Shown here piece after piece: positions 14,041 to 21,086 of a DNA stretch of 24,042 nt. The stretch is taken from positions 1 through 24,042 of the forward strand of contig SFFD01000018.1 of the NCBI GenBank assembly GCA_004556975.1, in the 5' to 3' direction. Source of the stretch: Oscillospiraceae bacterium. GTDB lineage: Bacteria > Bacillota > Clostridia > Oscillospirales > Ruminococcaceae. The stretch's first letter is position 1. The number at the start of each line of letters is the position of its first letter. Position numbers and translations under genes: made by a program. The notes beneath the pieces are model-generated. The model worked only from the letters and a program-made list of their open reading frames with translations, ran no database searches and had not been told where the DNA came from.

Positions 14041-14831
14041 TGAAATATGAATTCCGCGCAACCGCAATTTATTTTTTACCGATATATGTGGTGCTCGTGC
14101 TCGTTTCGGGCCTGCGCTATGTTGTAAGCCTTATTTCGCAAAAATTTTCAAACGGCTTTTCCGCCTTTTCGGGATTCAGCCTTTCCGCTATATATCTTCT
14201 TTTGGCGCTTGGGCTTGCCATAACGACCTTCATCGTCATCATCATTCGTTTTTACAAAAACCTGTTGGGAACGGAAGGCTATCTTATGTTTACCCTTCCG
14301 GTAAGTGTTGAACAAAACATTCTTGCAAAGCTTATTCCTTCCGTTGTGTGGTTCTTCGGCAGCTGCGTGCTCGGAATGCTCACCATTGCGCCCGCCATGG
14401 GTCTGCGGTTCAATGATAATCCCTTTACTATGTTCACCGGCATTCGCCTTGGCGACGTTCCGGAAATTCTGCTGGCGGTGCTCATGGTAATCGGCAGCAT
14501 TGCGGGAACGTTCCTGTTCTACTACCTTTGTATGTGCATCGGGCAGATGTTCAATTCTCACCGCTTTCTTGTTTCGGCAGGAGCATATATTGTAATTCAG
14601 ACGGTACTTCAGATACTGGGCATAGCTTTTATCTGGATATGTGCCTCTAGTTTTTCAAGCCAGGCTTTCGTTGCGTGGTTAAGCAATGCTTTTGCGTTTC
14701 TTGACAAGATTCCTTCGGGTTCTTTAATATACCTGTTCCTTATTGCTGCAAACATTTTGTCCTATGGCATTGCAGCCGCGCTTTTCTTCATAGACAGCGC
14801 TATTCTGCGCAAGCGTCTTAACCTTGTATAA
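14025..14831 (+). CDS. ABC transporter permease (six-helix, ABC-2 like)
   Basis: 268 residues with about six hydrophobic segments: roughly 15-37, 57-80, 103-128, 146-175, 183-212 and 230-258. MLGKLMKYEFRATAIYFLPIY at the start is typical of ABC-2-type permeases, with a short amphipathic N-terminus. It pairs with the ATPase encoded upstream. No extracytoplasmic binding domain is visible, so export or a signalling role is likelier than import. Translation is coupled to the ATPase by the overlap. Confidence 0.87.
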   Translation: MLGKLMKYEFRATAIYFLPIYVVLVLVSGLRYVVSLISQKFSNGFSAFSGFSLSAIYLLLALGLAITTFIVIIIRFYKNLLGTEGYLMFTLPVSVEQNILAKLIPSVVWFFGSCVLGMLTIAPAMGLRFNDNPFTMFTGIRLGDVPEILLAVLMVIGSIAGTFLFYYLCMCIGQMFNSHRFLVSAGAYIVIQTVLQILGIAFIWICASSFSSQAFVAWLSNAFAFLDKIPSGSLIYLFLIAANILSYGIAAALFFIDSAILRKRLNLV

Positions 14832-14847
14832 AAAGACGATTGATTTT

Positions 14848-14955
14848 ATGAAAAAAATACTGAATATTGCATTTTTCGTCATAGCCGCGCTTGCAGTTTT
14901 TTGTGCGCTGCACAGAAAGCAAACGAAAAAATCTGAAAGGAGAGCGTTTTTATGA
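14848..14955 (+). CDS. Possible 35-residue single-helix membrane peptide
   Basis: The frame ATG 14848 to TGA 14953-14955 reads MKKILNIAFFVIAALAVFCA then a basic tail with LHRKQTKKSERR. One hydrophobic helix (about 4-20) is followed by a positively charged C-terminus. It overlaps the next gene by ATGA, the coupling used throughout this operon. Its own ribosome site is poor. Either a small accessory subunit of the ABC system or a leader that couples translation to the lipoprotein gene; no homologue is recognised. Confidence 0.42.
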   Translation: MKKILNIAFFVIAALAVFCALHRKQTKKSERRAFL

Positions 14956-15797
14956 AAAAATTTTTTGTGCTTTTACTTGCCGTCGCCGCCATAGTTTTTA
15001 CCATGAGCGGTTGTTCCGCCGTTGTTGACAGTTTAAAAACCGGCGTTTCCAGAATAATAAACGGCGGTATCGGTGAATATGCCGAAGAATTTAAAAATAT
15101 TGTCGCCCTTTCCGGTGACGTTATTGAAGAAAGCATTGTTCCGGAAGACGGAAAGGAAATCACTTCTGTTGTGCTTGAGGGCGTAGCGTTCAATGCCGTT
15201 GAAAACGGCACCGCATTTATAAGAATTGTTCCTTCCGATGAAAACAAAGTGGAGATTAAATATCAAAGCGACCTTCCCGAACACGGCTTTTATAAAATTG
15301 CCGAAAACGGAGAATTTAAAATTACTGCAAAACGGGGAACTCAATTCCGCACCGCGTGCTTTGAAGTTACCGTATATTCCGAATGTGAAACCGTAAATAT
15401 TGCCGGCGGAATTGAGCTTTATATGGACGGGTGCAGCAAAAACAATCTTACGATAGAAATTCAAGGCGCGGTTGACGCCGAAATAAACGGTGTCAATGTC
15501 AGTTCCATGAACATTAAGGTGGACGGCGCAGGTGAATTTGACATTTCCGGCAAAGCCGAAAATTTCTCTGCTGAATTTAACGGCGCCAGTGAGCTTTATG
15601 CTAAAGAGCTTATCTGCAAAGATGTTTCCGTAACCATAAACGGAGCGGGTGAAGCTGAAATTTCCTGCACCGACAGCCTTAACACAAGCATAAACGGCGC
15701 AGGAAGCCTTAATTACTACGGAAGCCCCAAAGTTGTAAGAAATAACAGCGGTGCTGCCGCAGTAACTCAAAAATCCGTTAATGTATACGGAAAATAA
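14952..15797 (+). CDS. Lipoprotein with DUF2807 (GIN-type) beta-helix domain
   Basis: 281 residues. The signal peptide ends in lipobox TMSGC (Cys21). After a linker, VVLEGVAFNAVENGTAFIRI starts a right-handed beta-helix-like domain with recurring short units such as IKVDGAGEFDIS, AEFNGASELYA, VTINGAGEAEIS and TSINGAGSLNYYG. This repeat of N-G-A-G/S-x-(L/A/F) is the pattern of DUF2807, the putative auto-transporter adhesin head GIN domain. Function of the domain is unknown; it is often encoded with cell-envelope stress transporters. Ribosome site AAAGGAG precedes ATG by about 9 nt. Last gene of the GntR-ABC operon. Confidence 0.83.
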   Translation: MKKFFVLLLAVAAIVFTMSGCSAVVDSLKTGVSRIINGGIGEYAEEFKNIVALSGDVIEESIVPEDGKEITSVVLEGVAFNAVENGTAFIRIVPSDENKVEIKYQSDLPEHGFYKIAENGEFKITAKRGTQFRTACFEVTVYSECETVNIAGGIELYMDGCSKNNLTIEIQGAVDAEINGVNVSSMNIKVDGAGEFDISGKAENFSAEFNGASELYAKELICKDVSVTINGAGEAEISCTDSLNTSINGAGSLNYYGSPKVVRNNSGAAAVTQKSVNVYGK

Positions 15798-15823
15798 TAT
15801 TCCTTCTTTCTTATCTATATTTT

Positions 15824-15864
15824 AAAAGCGAATCCGTGCTCAAAATGAGCACGGATTCGCTTTT
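15824..15864. terminator. Bidirectional terminator between convergent operons
   Basis: Nineteen-bp perfect arms: AAAAGCGAATCCGTGCTCA (15824-15842) and its complement (15846-15864) around AAA. T tracts leave in both directions, serving the ABC operon on plus and the MFS gene on minus. Confidence 0.92.
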
Positions 15865-15989
15865 CTTGCCCTGTTTGAGCACGGGTGGTGCTTATTGCCT
15901 TTTGTTTTAACCGCGTCAGCAAAAAATCATCGGCTTTTCTGCCCGAAAGGGCGGGTAAAAGCACTTTGCCTATACCACAGCTTAAATTC

Positions 15990-17228
15990 TCAATTTCTGT
16001 TTGCAAGTTTATCCGAAGCAATATAGAGCGGAATGGCGGCAAGCTGAGAGACCACCGAAACTGTAATCATCGCCGGAATACTTATATCATAAAGAACGCC
16101 GAGAAGCCAGCTTCCAAGAAACCAGAACACGCCGAATGAACACTCAAAAACGCCGTAGCCGGTAGCACGGCTGCTTTTCGGCACCATTTTTGTAACGGCG
16201 GCTTTAAGTATTGATTCCTGCGCGCCCATTCCCACGCCCCATAGTGCAATTCCCAAAAGCAGCGCCGAAGTTGACTTCGTTCCGAAAACAAGAATGGCAA
16301 ACGGCGCCGAAATAACCGTCGACCACGCAAGTGCCTTGACTCCCTTTTTGTCATACATAAGACCGAAAACAAGCGCCGCGACAGCGTCCACCAGCATTGC
16401 GCCGGCATATAAAAGCGGAAGTGTTCCGCTGTTTACCAGCGAACTTGTTTCTGTAAACTGGGCGCTTATATTTGTATAAGTTTTTGAAACATGCATAATT
16501 ATTATGGAATAATCTATAAATCCAAAGGCGAAAAGACTTATTCCTGCAATATAAAATATAAATTCCTTCTTAACTTTAAAAGGCGTGAATTTCTTTTCTT
16601 CCGGTTCAAAGTTTTCCGGATTCGGGAATTTGTATTTTGTAATAAGCAAAAGTAAAATAGTTATGGCACCCGGAACCGCAAGCACGGCAAAGCACCTGGA
16701 ATATATTTCAAAGGTACTGCCCTCCGTCTTAAAAAGCATTACAACATAAAGCAGTACCGGCCCGAGAAAAGCGCCGATCTGGTCAAGAACTTCCTGTATT
16801 CCGAAGCTTTTGCCCAAACCTTCCTGAGAAGCCGCAAAGGACATTATTGTGTCCTTTGCAGGCTTTTTTATTGCCTTGCCCATACGCTGGATTATAAGAA
16901 GGCCGCAGGCGGCAATCCATCCGTGCTCGCCGACAAGGGCAAGTGCAGGCACCGCCAGCACATCCAAAACATAGCCCGCTATAGTCATGAGCCAATAGCG
17001 CTTTGTTTTGTCCGTCAGCTTTCCGAAAACATAGCGCATAGAATAACCGATAAGTTCTCCCAATCCCGAAACGAAGCCTATTGCCCCGGCGGAAGCGCCG
17101 AGAAGGGACATATAAGCCCCGCGGATGCTTGATGCGCCTTCGTGAGTCATATCCGAAAACAGACTTACTATTCCGAAAAGGATTATGAAAATCATAGCCT
17201 GAGATATTCTCTTTTTGCTTTTATTCAT
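15990..17228 (-). CDS. MFS transporter
   Basis: 412 residues from ATG 17226-17228, with about twelve hydrophobic segments, so a major facilitator secondary transporter in the cytoplasmic membrane. Segment LFSDMTHEGASSIRGAYMSLLGAS in the first helix and loop, FGKLTDKTKRYW between helices 2 and 3, and a charged central loop (KFPNPENFEPEEKKFTPF) agree with the fold. Substrate is unknown; pairing with a MarR regulator suggests drug or toxic-compound efflux. ATG 17228 is chosen because GAAGGTG lies about 7-8 nt upstream; GTG at 17237 overlaps that site. It overlaps the MarR gene by 8 nt (ATGAATAA). Confidence 0.9.
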   Translation of the reverse strand: MNKSKKRISQAMIFIILFGIVSLFSDMTHEGASSIRGAYMSLLGASAGAIGFVSGLGELIGYSMRYVFGKLTDKTKRYWLMTIAGYVLDVLAVPALALVGEHGWIAACGLLIIQRMGKAIKKPAKDTIMSFAASQEGLGKSFGIQEVLDQIGAFLGPVLLYVVMLFKTEGSTFEIYSRCFAVLAVPGAITILLLLITKYKFPNPENFEPEEKKFTPFKVKKEFIFYIAGISLFAFGFIDYSIIIMHVSKTYTNISAQFTETSSLVNSGTLPLLYAGAMLVDAVAALVFGLMYDKKGVKALAWSTVISAPFAILVFGTKSTSALLLGIALWGVGMGAQESILKAAVTKMVPKSSRATGYGVFECSFGVFWFLGSWLLGVLYDISIPAMITVSVVSQLAAIPLYIASDKLANRN

Positions 17229-17694
17229 TACTTTCACCTTCTTTAATAATCCTGCTCATTTCAGGAAAATCCGCCTTGCTTTCTTCTTTGCAGCGGTAAT
17301 ATAAAATATCAAGAATGCGGGCAAATTCCGCCCGCTCCGGTTCAGAAAGCGGCATAAGCAGCCATTCATAAAACTTCGCTTCAATATGTGCTTTTGAATT
17401 TTTAAGCTGCTCCGCCTTTTCGGTGGCGAACAAAAGGCGGCTGCGCCCATCCGCCGGGTTTTCTTTTCTTATAAGATATCCCTTTTCCTCAAGGTTTGCC
17501 GTCTGGCGCGCAACGGCGCCTTTATCAAGTCCGGTAATTTCGCAGATTTTTGCCTGTGTTATTCCGGGATTTTTTCGGATTGCGTGAATTACATCAAACT
17601 CGCCCGAGCCGACCCCATCCCGGCGAAGGGTACGCACGGCAAACCTGCTTACTTCCCTTGCGATTTTTGTAATGCGTCTTTTTGTAATATCCAT
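17221..17694 (-). CDS. MarR-family transcriptional regulator
   Basis: 157 residues from ATG 17692-17694, with GGAGG about 6 nt upstream. A longer frame to 17769 would run through the promoter and is rejected. The winged-helix core is recognisable: GSGEFDVIHAIRKNPGITQA, KICEITGLDKGAVARQTANLEEKGYL (helix-turn-helix) and the wing RKENPADGRSRLLFATEKAEQ, the classic D-x-R motif. A C-terminal dimer helix follows. It cotranscribes with the MFS transporter, which it probably represses together with itself through the two palindromes at 17713-17755. The inducer is unknown. Confidence 0.93.
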   Translation of the reverse strand: MDITKRRITKIAREVSRFAVRTLRRDGVGSGEFDVIHAIRKNPGITQAKICEITGLDKGAVARQTANLEEKGYLIRKENPADGRSRLLFATEKAEQLKNSKAHIEAKFYEWLLMPLSEPERAEFARILDILYYRCKEESKADFPEMSRIIKEGESNE

Positions 17695-17712
17695 ATTGCC
17701 TCCGATTAAAAA

Positions 17713-17755
17713 AGTTGCAGTATCAACTAAATCCAGAATAGATGATACTACAACT
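17713..17755. promoter_or_regulatory. Twin MarR-type operators
   Basis: Site 1, AGTTGCAGTATCAACT (17713-17728), has perfect 5-bp arms. Site 2, AGATGATACTACAACT (17740-17755), is the same sequence inverted with two changes. Together they make an 18-bp inverted repeat. Site 2 covers the -10 region and part of the spacer; site 1 lies in the leader. A further half-site CTGCAACTTTT lies at about 17777-17787 beyond the -35. Confidence 0.82.
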
Positions 17756-17769
17756 TTTTTATTTGTCAA
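17742..17769 (-). promoter_or_regulatory. Promoter of the MarR-MFS operon
   Basis: Minus-strand TTGACA (17764-17769), 16 nt, TATCAT (17742-17747), about 48 nt upstream of the MarR start codon and overlapped by operator site 2. Confidence 0.82.
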
Positions 17770-18239
17770 TACCGCTTCTGCAACTTTTGCAAGAATTGCA
17801 ATGCCATGCTTTTTTAGCCGGGCATTGCTGTTGTAAAACTTATTGAAATTTTATAAGCTTTTTCCAAAATTCTTTCACAGCCTAACAAATGGCTGTATAA
17901 AGCCGCTTTTGCATAAGCTCAATTTTTATATTATTATGTTTATGTAATCTTAAGTATTTTCTGTTTTAATTTGCGTAAATTTTAAGAGAGGTAACAGTAA
18001 CGCGCAGTAAAATTTTCCTCGTTCTGTTTGCCGTTCGTTCACCGTCATTTCTGTTTTCAATAAAGGTTTGATATTGCAAGCCAAAATGCGATGCTCAAGG
18101 GGCGCGGCATTTTCGGGATATGTGCAGCCGCACTCTCTATGCTTGCTGCGGTATCTCTTCCCTCTCTGCTGCTACGGTGAACACCCCGTGTTTTTTCAAA
18201 ACGATACGGTAAAGTTCAAGAACAATCCAATCCGAATTC

Positions 18240-18268
18240 TTGCAAAACTACGGTTATTCATATATAAT
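18240..18268 (+). promoter_or_regulatory. Promoter of the sigma-factor operon
   Basis: TTGCAA (18240-18245), 17 nt, TATAAT (18263-18268). It precedes the broken HTH gene and the sigma gene, so the HTH gene was probably the first gene of this operon. It looks like a housekeeping sigma promoter, not an ECF-type one. Confidence 0.72.
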
Positions 18269-18307
18269 GTATTTTACATTATTGTGTCGATTGTAAAAGA
18301 GCGGCGT

Positions 18308-18437
18308 ATGAAAGGTTATCTTTTCATATAAGAAGCTTCAGATAAATTGGGCTATTCAGTGGGCAGAGCATTTCGGGCGCTTACGGGCTATCCCTGCTTA
18401 TGCGGAAAGACCTCTTACTCCATTATCAAAAACATGA
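18308..18437 (+). pseudogene. Remnant of a small MerR/excisionase-like HTH protein
   Basis: ATG 18308 opens MKGYLFI, then a stop, then EASDKLGYSVGR in the same frame; a different frame from 18363 continues AEHFGRLRAIPAYAERPLTP until TGA 18435. Put together these match the start (MKGYLS.xEAS.KWG.S) and the end (G.x.R.FGR.WAIP.DAEKP) of a common Firmicute HTH domain protein of about 60-70 residues. The recognition-helix part between them is missing or scrambled. One nonsense codon plus a frameshift or deletion show decay. Located directly upstream of the sigma gene, under its promoter. Confidence 0.62.
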
Positions 18438-18452
18438 AAGAAGGCGGCAAAT

Positions 18453-19007
18453 ATGATTTCAGATGAAACCGCATACCGGCGGTATCTTGACGGAGAGCAA
18501 AAAGCCGCCGATCTGTTGGTTGAAAAATACGGCGACGCGTTGACGCTGTACATAAACAGCTATCTCAAGGATATTAACGAAGCCGAGGATTTGATGATTG
18601 AAGCATTTTCACAGATTTTTGCAAAAGAGCGGCCGATTACGGGCGAGGGAGCGTTTAAGGCGTATCTGTATAAAACGGCGCGAAATCTTGCCTTGCGCTT
18701 TAGTAAAAAGCACAGACTCGGTTTTTTGCGTTTTGATGAGTTGGACTTTGAACCGCAGAGCGACATGCTGGCTGACACGGAGCTTTACCGCAGCGAGCGC
18801 AGCCGCCAGCTTTATGACGCCCTTGAAAAATTGAAAGCAGAGTATCGGGAAGCTCTTTATCTGGTCTATTTTGAGGATATGAGCTACCGCGATGCGGCAA
18901 CGGTTATGAATAAGAGCGAGGGGCAGATTACAAAGCTTATCTATCGCGGGAAGCAAAGCCTTAAAGCAATCCTGGAACAGGAGGGATTTATCTATGCGGA
19001 CGAATGA
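18453..19007 (+). CDS. ECF-like sigma-70 family RNA polymerase sigma factor
   Basis: 184 residues. Region 2 (about 5-85): LLVEKYGDALTLYINSYLKD, EAEDLMIEAFSQIF and AFKAYLYKTARNLALRF, matching the -10-binding and core-binding helices of ECF sigma factors. Region 4 (about 125-177): LEKLKAEYREALYLVYFEDMS then YRDAATVMNKSEGQITKLIYRGKQSLK, the -35-binding HTH. No region 1.1 or 3. Ribosome site GAAGGCGG lies about 8 nt before ATG. It overlaps the next gene by 14 nt. No classical zinc anti-sigma follows; instead come three membrane proteins, one a PrsW-type protease. Leu codons shift toward CTG compared with the redox genes. Confidence 0.9.
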   Translation: MISDETAYRRYLDGEQKAADLLVEKYGDALTLYINSYLKDINEAEDLMIEAFSQIFAKERPITGEGAFKAYLYKTARNLALRFSKKHRLGFLRFDELDFEPQSDMLADTELYRSERSRQLYDALEKLKAEYREALYLVYFEDMSYRDAATVMNKSEGQITKLIYRGKQSLKAILEQEGFIYADE

Positions 19008-19344
19008 AGAACGCGCCGGACTGGTTCATAAGCGTACAGCGGAGATAAAAGCAAAACGGCAAAATAAGAAGCAACGCGCGTGGGATGCGATATGTATCGT
19101 GGTCTGCCTGATTCTCGTAGTTAAAATCGGCTCGTTTATGTCCGGATGGACGGCGGGCCTTACCGGCAGCGAAGTACAACATGCTTCCGGTGCGGCAAGC
19201 CTTGTCGGAAGCCACGCAGAATTGGGCTATATCCTTATGGGACTGTTTTCGTTTATACTTGGCATCTGTGTGACGGTGCTTTTGTACCGCCTGCACCGCA
19301 GAAATAAGAGAGCGCGGCAGGAGAACCCGAACAATGAACTTTGA
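18994..19344 (+). CDS. Small two-helix membrane protein, candidate anti-sigma
   Basis: 116 residues. A strongly basic N-terminus (ERAGLVHKRTAEIKAKRQNKK) precedes helix 1 (about 31-49), a roughly 30-residue outer loop and helix 2 (about 79-98), then a basic C-terminus. No known domain is recognised. It is clearly related to the protein encoded at 20748-21086: both share (L/V)xxxRTxxxxxR near the start and GxxxFxxGxxVTVLxxRL in helix 2. Its start lies inside the end of the sigma gene (14-nt overlap). Position right after an ECF-like sigma factor and before an intramembrane protease makes it a candidate membrane anti-sigma, which is inference only. Confidence 0.78.
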   Translation: MRTNEERAGLVHKRTAEIKAKRQNKKQRAWDAICIVVCLILVVKIGSFMSGWTAGLTGSEVQHASGAASLVGSHAELGYILMGLFSFILGICVTVLLYRLHRRNKRARQENPNNEL

Positions 19345-19948
19345 ACTGATTGACAACTGTTTTCAGGTTGCCGTGCTGTTTTGTGCGGCGCTGGCGTCGA
19401 TTGCGGCAACATTTCGGCAAAAAGACCGCCGTTTCCTAATCCTTGCCCTGTTTTTTCTCTGCGTTTCCATGGGAACGCTCTATTGGGTGCTGCACCTTTT
19501 CATTTTAGGCAACGTACCACAGGTTTTCTATGTTTCGGAGTTTTCATGGCTGGCGTCATATCTGTTCCTGCTGTCGTTCCAAATGGTGCGGACAGACCGC
19601 GTAAAGCCATTCTTTTCTCCGCTGTCCCTGATCTGCGCCCTGCTTACGGCGGCGGTCATTCTGGTGTTTCGGATGTTCGGCCCGTCCTATTTTGTTTCCG
19701 CGGCATTTGCCGGGGCTGTGTCTGCGATTGTATATCTTACGGTATGGCGGCTTCGGCGCAGCGGCGTAGGAAGGCTGATCGACTGCTGGCTGCTGCTTTG
19801 CGTGGGACTGCAGCTTCTTCTGTTTGCGGTGTCAGGTTTTACGCAGGATTATACCCGCTTTAATTTCTACTTTGCCGTAGATATAGCGCTGACGTGTTCG
19901 TTTGCGGTTCTGCTGCCGCTGGCAATTCGGGAGGTGACGGTGAAATGA
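19334..19948 (+). CDS. Seven-helix membrane protein of unknown function
   Basis: 204 residues with hydrophobic segments at roughly 8-27, 33-58, 67-84, 93-112, 117-138, 147-166 and 176-196, so seven helices with short loops. No enzymatic motif is visible. The topology is like the membrane sensor part of some signalling proteins, but no kinase or other output domain is attached. It overlaps the upstream gene by 11 nt and the downstream protease gene by 4 nt (ATGA), which argues for coordinated synthesis in one complex. It may sense the signal, or hold the sigma factor or protease inactive. Confidence 0.78.
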   Translation: MNFELIDNCFQVAVLFCAALASIAATFRQKDRRFLILALFFLCVSMGTLYWVLHLFILGNVPQVFYVSEFSWLASYLFLLSFQMVRTDRVKPFFSPLSLICALLTAAVILVFRMFGPSYFVSAAFAGAVSAIVYLTVWRLRRSGVGRLIDCWLLLCVGLQLLLFAVSGFTQDYTRFNFYFAVDIALTCSFAVLLPLAIREVTVK

Positions 19949-20586
19949 TTTATATTGAGAATGTTTTCGTTTGCCTTGCAATCCCGCTGGCGCTCTGTAT
20001 GCTGTTTATCGGGGGGCATACCCGTAAATTCATGCTGTTTATGTTTGCCGGAATGGGCGTATGCCTGCTGTCTGCCTATGTCAACAGCTTCTTTATGTTA
20101 CATTACGGCGCCGACGCCACCGTTACCGTCGTTGAGATTACGCCGGTATGCGAGGAAGTGATGAAGCTGCTGCCGCTGCTTTTCTATGTTCTGGTGTTCG
20201 AACCAAATGTTTGTGAGCTTCCCGAAGCCGCCGTTGCCCTCTCCGTAGGCTTTGTCACCTTTGAAAATGTGTGCTATCTGACAGAAAACGGCGCGGAAAA
20301 TTTGATGTTCCTGCTGATTCGCGGGCTTTCCGCCGGGGCGCTGCATATCCTCTGCGGCATTCTTATCGGGTTCGGACTGTCTTATGTGTTCCGCCGCCGA
20401 TGGCTGGCGTTTACCGGAACGGTGGGCCTGCTTGGAGCATGTATTGCATTTCATGCCATCTATAACCTGCTTATTACAGGGGAAGGAGCTTGGCAGGTTG
20501 TTGGCTATCTGTTCCCGTCTGTACTGATTGCACTTTTATTTGTGGGAAAGCTACTTCTTCCCAAACTCAAAACCATGTTTGCGTAA
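19945..20586 (+). CDS. PrsW-type intramembrane protease
   Basis: 213 residues from ATG 19945; GGAGGTG lies about 9 nt upstream. About seven helices. The family motifs are present in order: CEEVMKLLPLL (Glu70, Glu71, Lys74), GFVTFENVCYL (Phe106-Glu107), GALHILCGILIGFGL (His134) and FHAIYNL (His170). In Bacillus subtilis PrsW makes the first cut in the anti-sigma factor RsiW, releasing sigma-W. Here the gene stands three genes after an ECF-like sigma factor in a tightly overlapping operon, so it probably controls release of that factor. The length is normal. A terminator follows. Confidence 0.87.
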   Translation: MIYIENVFVCLAIPLALCMLFIGGHTRKFMLFMFAGMGVCLLSAYVNSFFMLHYGADATVTVVEITPVCEEVMKLLPLLFYVLVFEPNVCELPEAAVALSVGFVTFENVCYLTENGAENLMFLLIRGLSAGALHILCGILIGFGLSYVFRRRWLAFTGTVGLLGACIAFHAIYNLLITGEGAWQVVGYLFPSVLIALLFVGKLLLPKLKTMFA

Positions 20587-20600
20587 CCGATTAGTATGAC

Positions 20601-20634
20601 GGGCCGCTCTATTTTGGGGCGGCTCGAATTTTTT
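20601..20634 (+). terminator. Terminator of the sigma-protease operon
   Basis: GGGCCGC (20601-20607) pairs with GCGGCTC (20619-20625), one G-U pair, followed by GAATTTTTT. It separates the four-gene operon from the coupled pair at 20748-22576. No consensus promoter was found in the following 110 nt, leaving room for an alternative-sigma promoter. Confidence 0.75.
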
Positions 20635-20747
20635 AAAAATTTTTTAGAAAATTTTCGTTTTTGGTGGAAGAATTTTTAATTTTGTGCCTTTTAGTAAATA
20701 GAGGGGCTTGAAATCCCCTTAAGCACAATATGGAAGGAGGCTTTTGG

Positions 20748-21086
20748 ATGACCGGCAAGACGGAAACCCGGGTGCGGGTAATACGAAGCAGAACGTTGCA
20801 GTACCGAAAGCGGTATGAAACCCGGCTGCTTTCCTGCCTGACAGTGTGCAGTCTGTTTCTTCTCGCCGGTATCGGCGTTCTTTTCGAAAGATTACAGACA
20901 CCCGGCGTAGCGGCTGTAACAAAGGGCTATGGCGCGGTGCTGCTGCAAAGCGGCGCAATGGCGTATGTGGTCATTGGCATTGCCGCCTTTGTCATTGGCG
21001 TGGCTGTGACCGTACTCTGTATTCGGCTGAAAAACAAATCAACAAACCGTACATACCATACGGAAGAAAGTGAGGAAAAATTATGA
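20748..21086 (+). CDS. Two-helix membrane protein, paralogue of the 18994-19344 product
   Basis: 112 residues from ATG 20748, which has GGAAGGAGG 7 nt upstream; ATG 20730 overlaps that site. Basic N-terminus (TRVRVIRSRTLQYRKRYETR), helix 1 (about 29-46), outer loop, helix 2 (about 71-93) and a mixed-charge tail. Helix 2 GIAAFVIGVAVTVLCIRLKNK aligns with GLFSFILGICVTVLLYRLHRR of the first paralogue, and the SRT/KRT segments align too. The overlap with the surface-protein gene (ATGA) couples their translation, hinting that it partners, senses or helps export that protein. No known family is recognised. Confidence 0.78.
   Translation: MTGKTETRVRVIRSRTLQYRKRYETRLLSCLTVCSLFLLAGIGVLFERLQTPGVAAVTKGYGAVLLQSGAMAYVVIGIAAFVIGVAVTVLCIRLKNKSTNRTYHTEESEEKL

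Larger units (their letters stand above)
17695..18452. other. Regulatory and decayed intergenic region before the sigma gene
   Basis: The left end holds the MarR promoter and operators. From about 17780 to 18240 no intact gene is found, though scraps resemble secretion signals: a frame after AGAGAGGTAACAGTA near 18000 (SKIFLVLFAV) starts with ACG instead of a normal start, and a 29-codon frame 18091-18180 (MLKGRGIFGICAAALSMLAA and on) lacks a ribosome site. A consensus promoter (18240-18268) and a broken HTH gene (18308-18437) complete the stretch. Decay of former genes is the simplest explanation. Confidence 0.55.

Noticed and set aside
15915..15955. GCCC-GAAA-GGGC hairpin after the MFS gene, considered as its terminator
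   Set aside because: No T tract follows on the minus strand; the bidirectional hairpin at 15824-15864 fits better.
18091..18180. 29-codon signal-peptide-like frame (MLKGRGIFGICAAALSMLAA and on), considered as a peptide pheromone
   Set aside because: No ribosome site, no cysteine-containing mature part and no processing partner nearby; left as part of the decayed region.
18068..18331. 87-codon plus-strand ORF before the sigma gene
   Set aside because: It runs through a consensus promoter and the broken HTH gene, with no ribosome site or family pattern.
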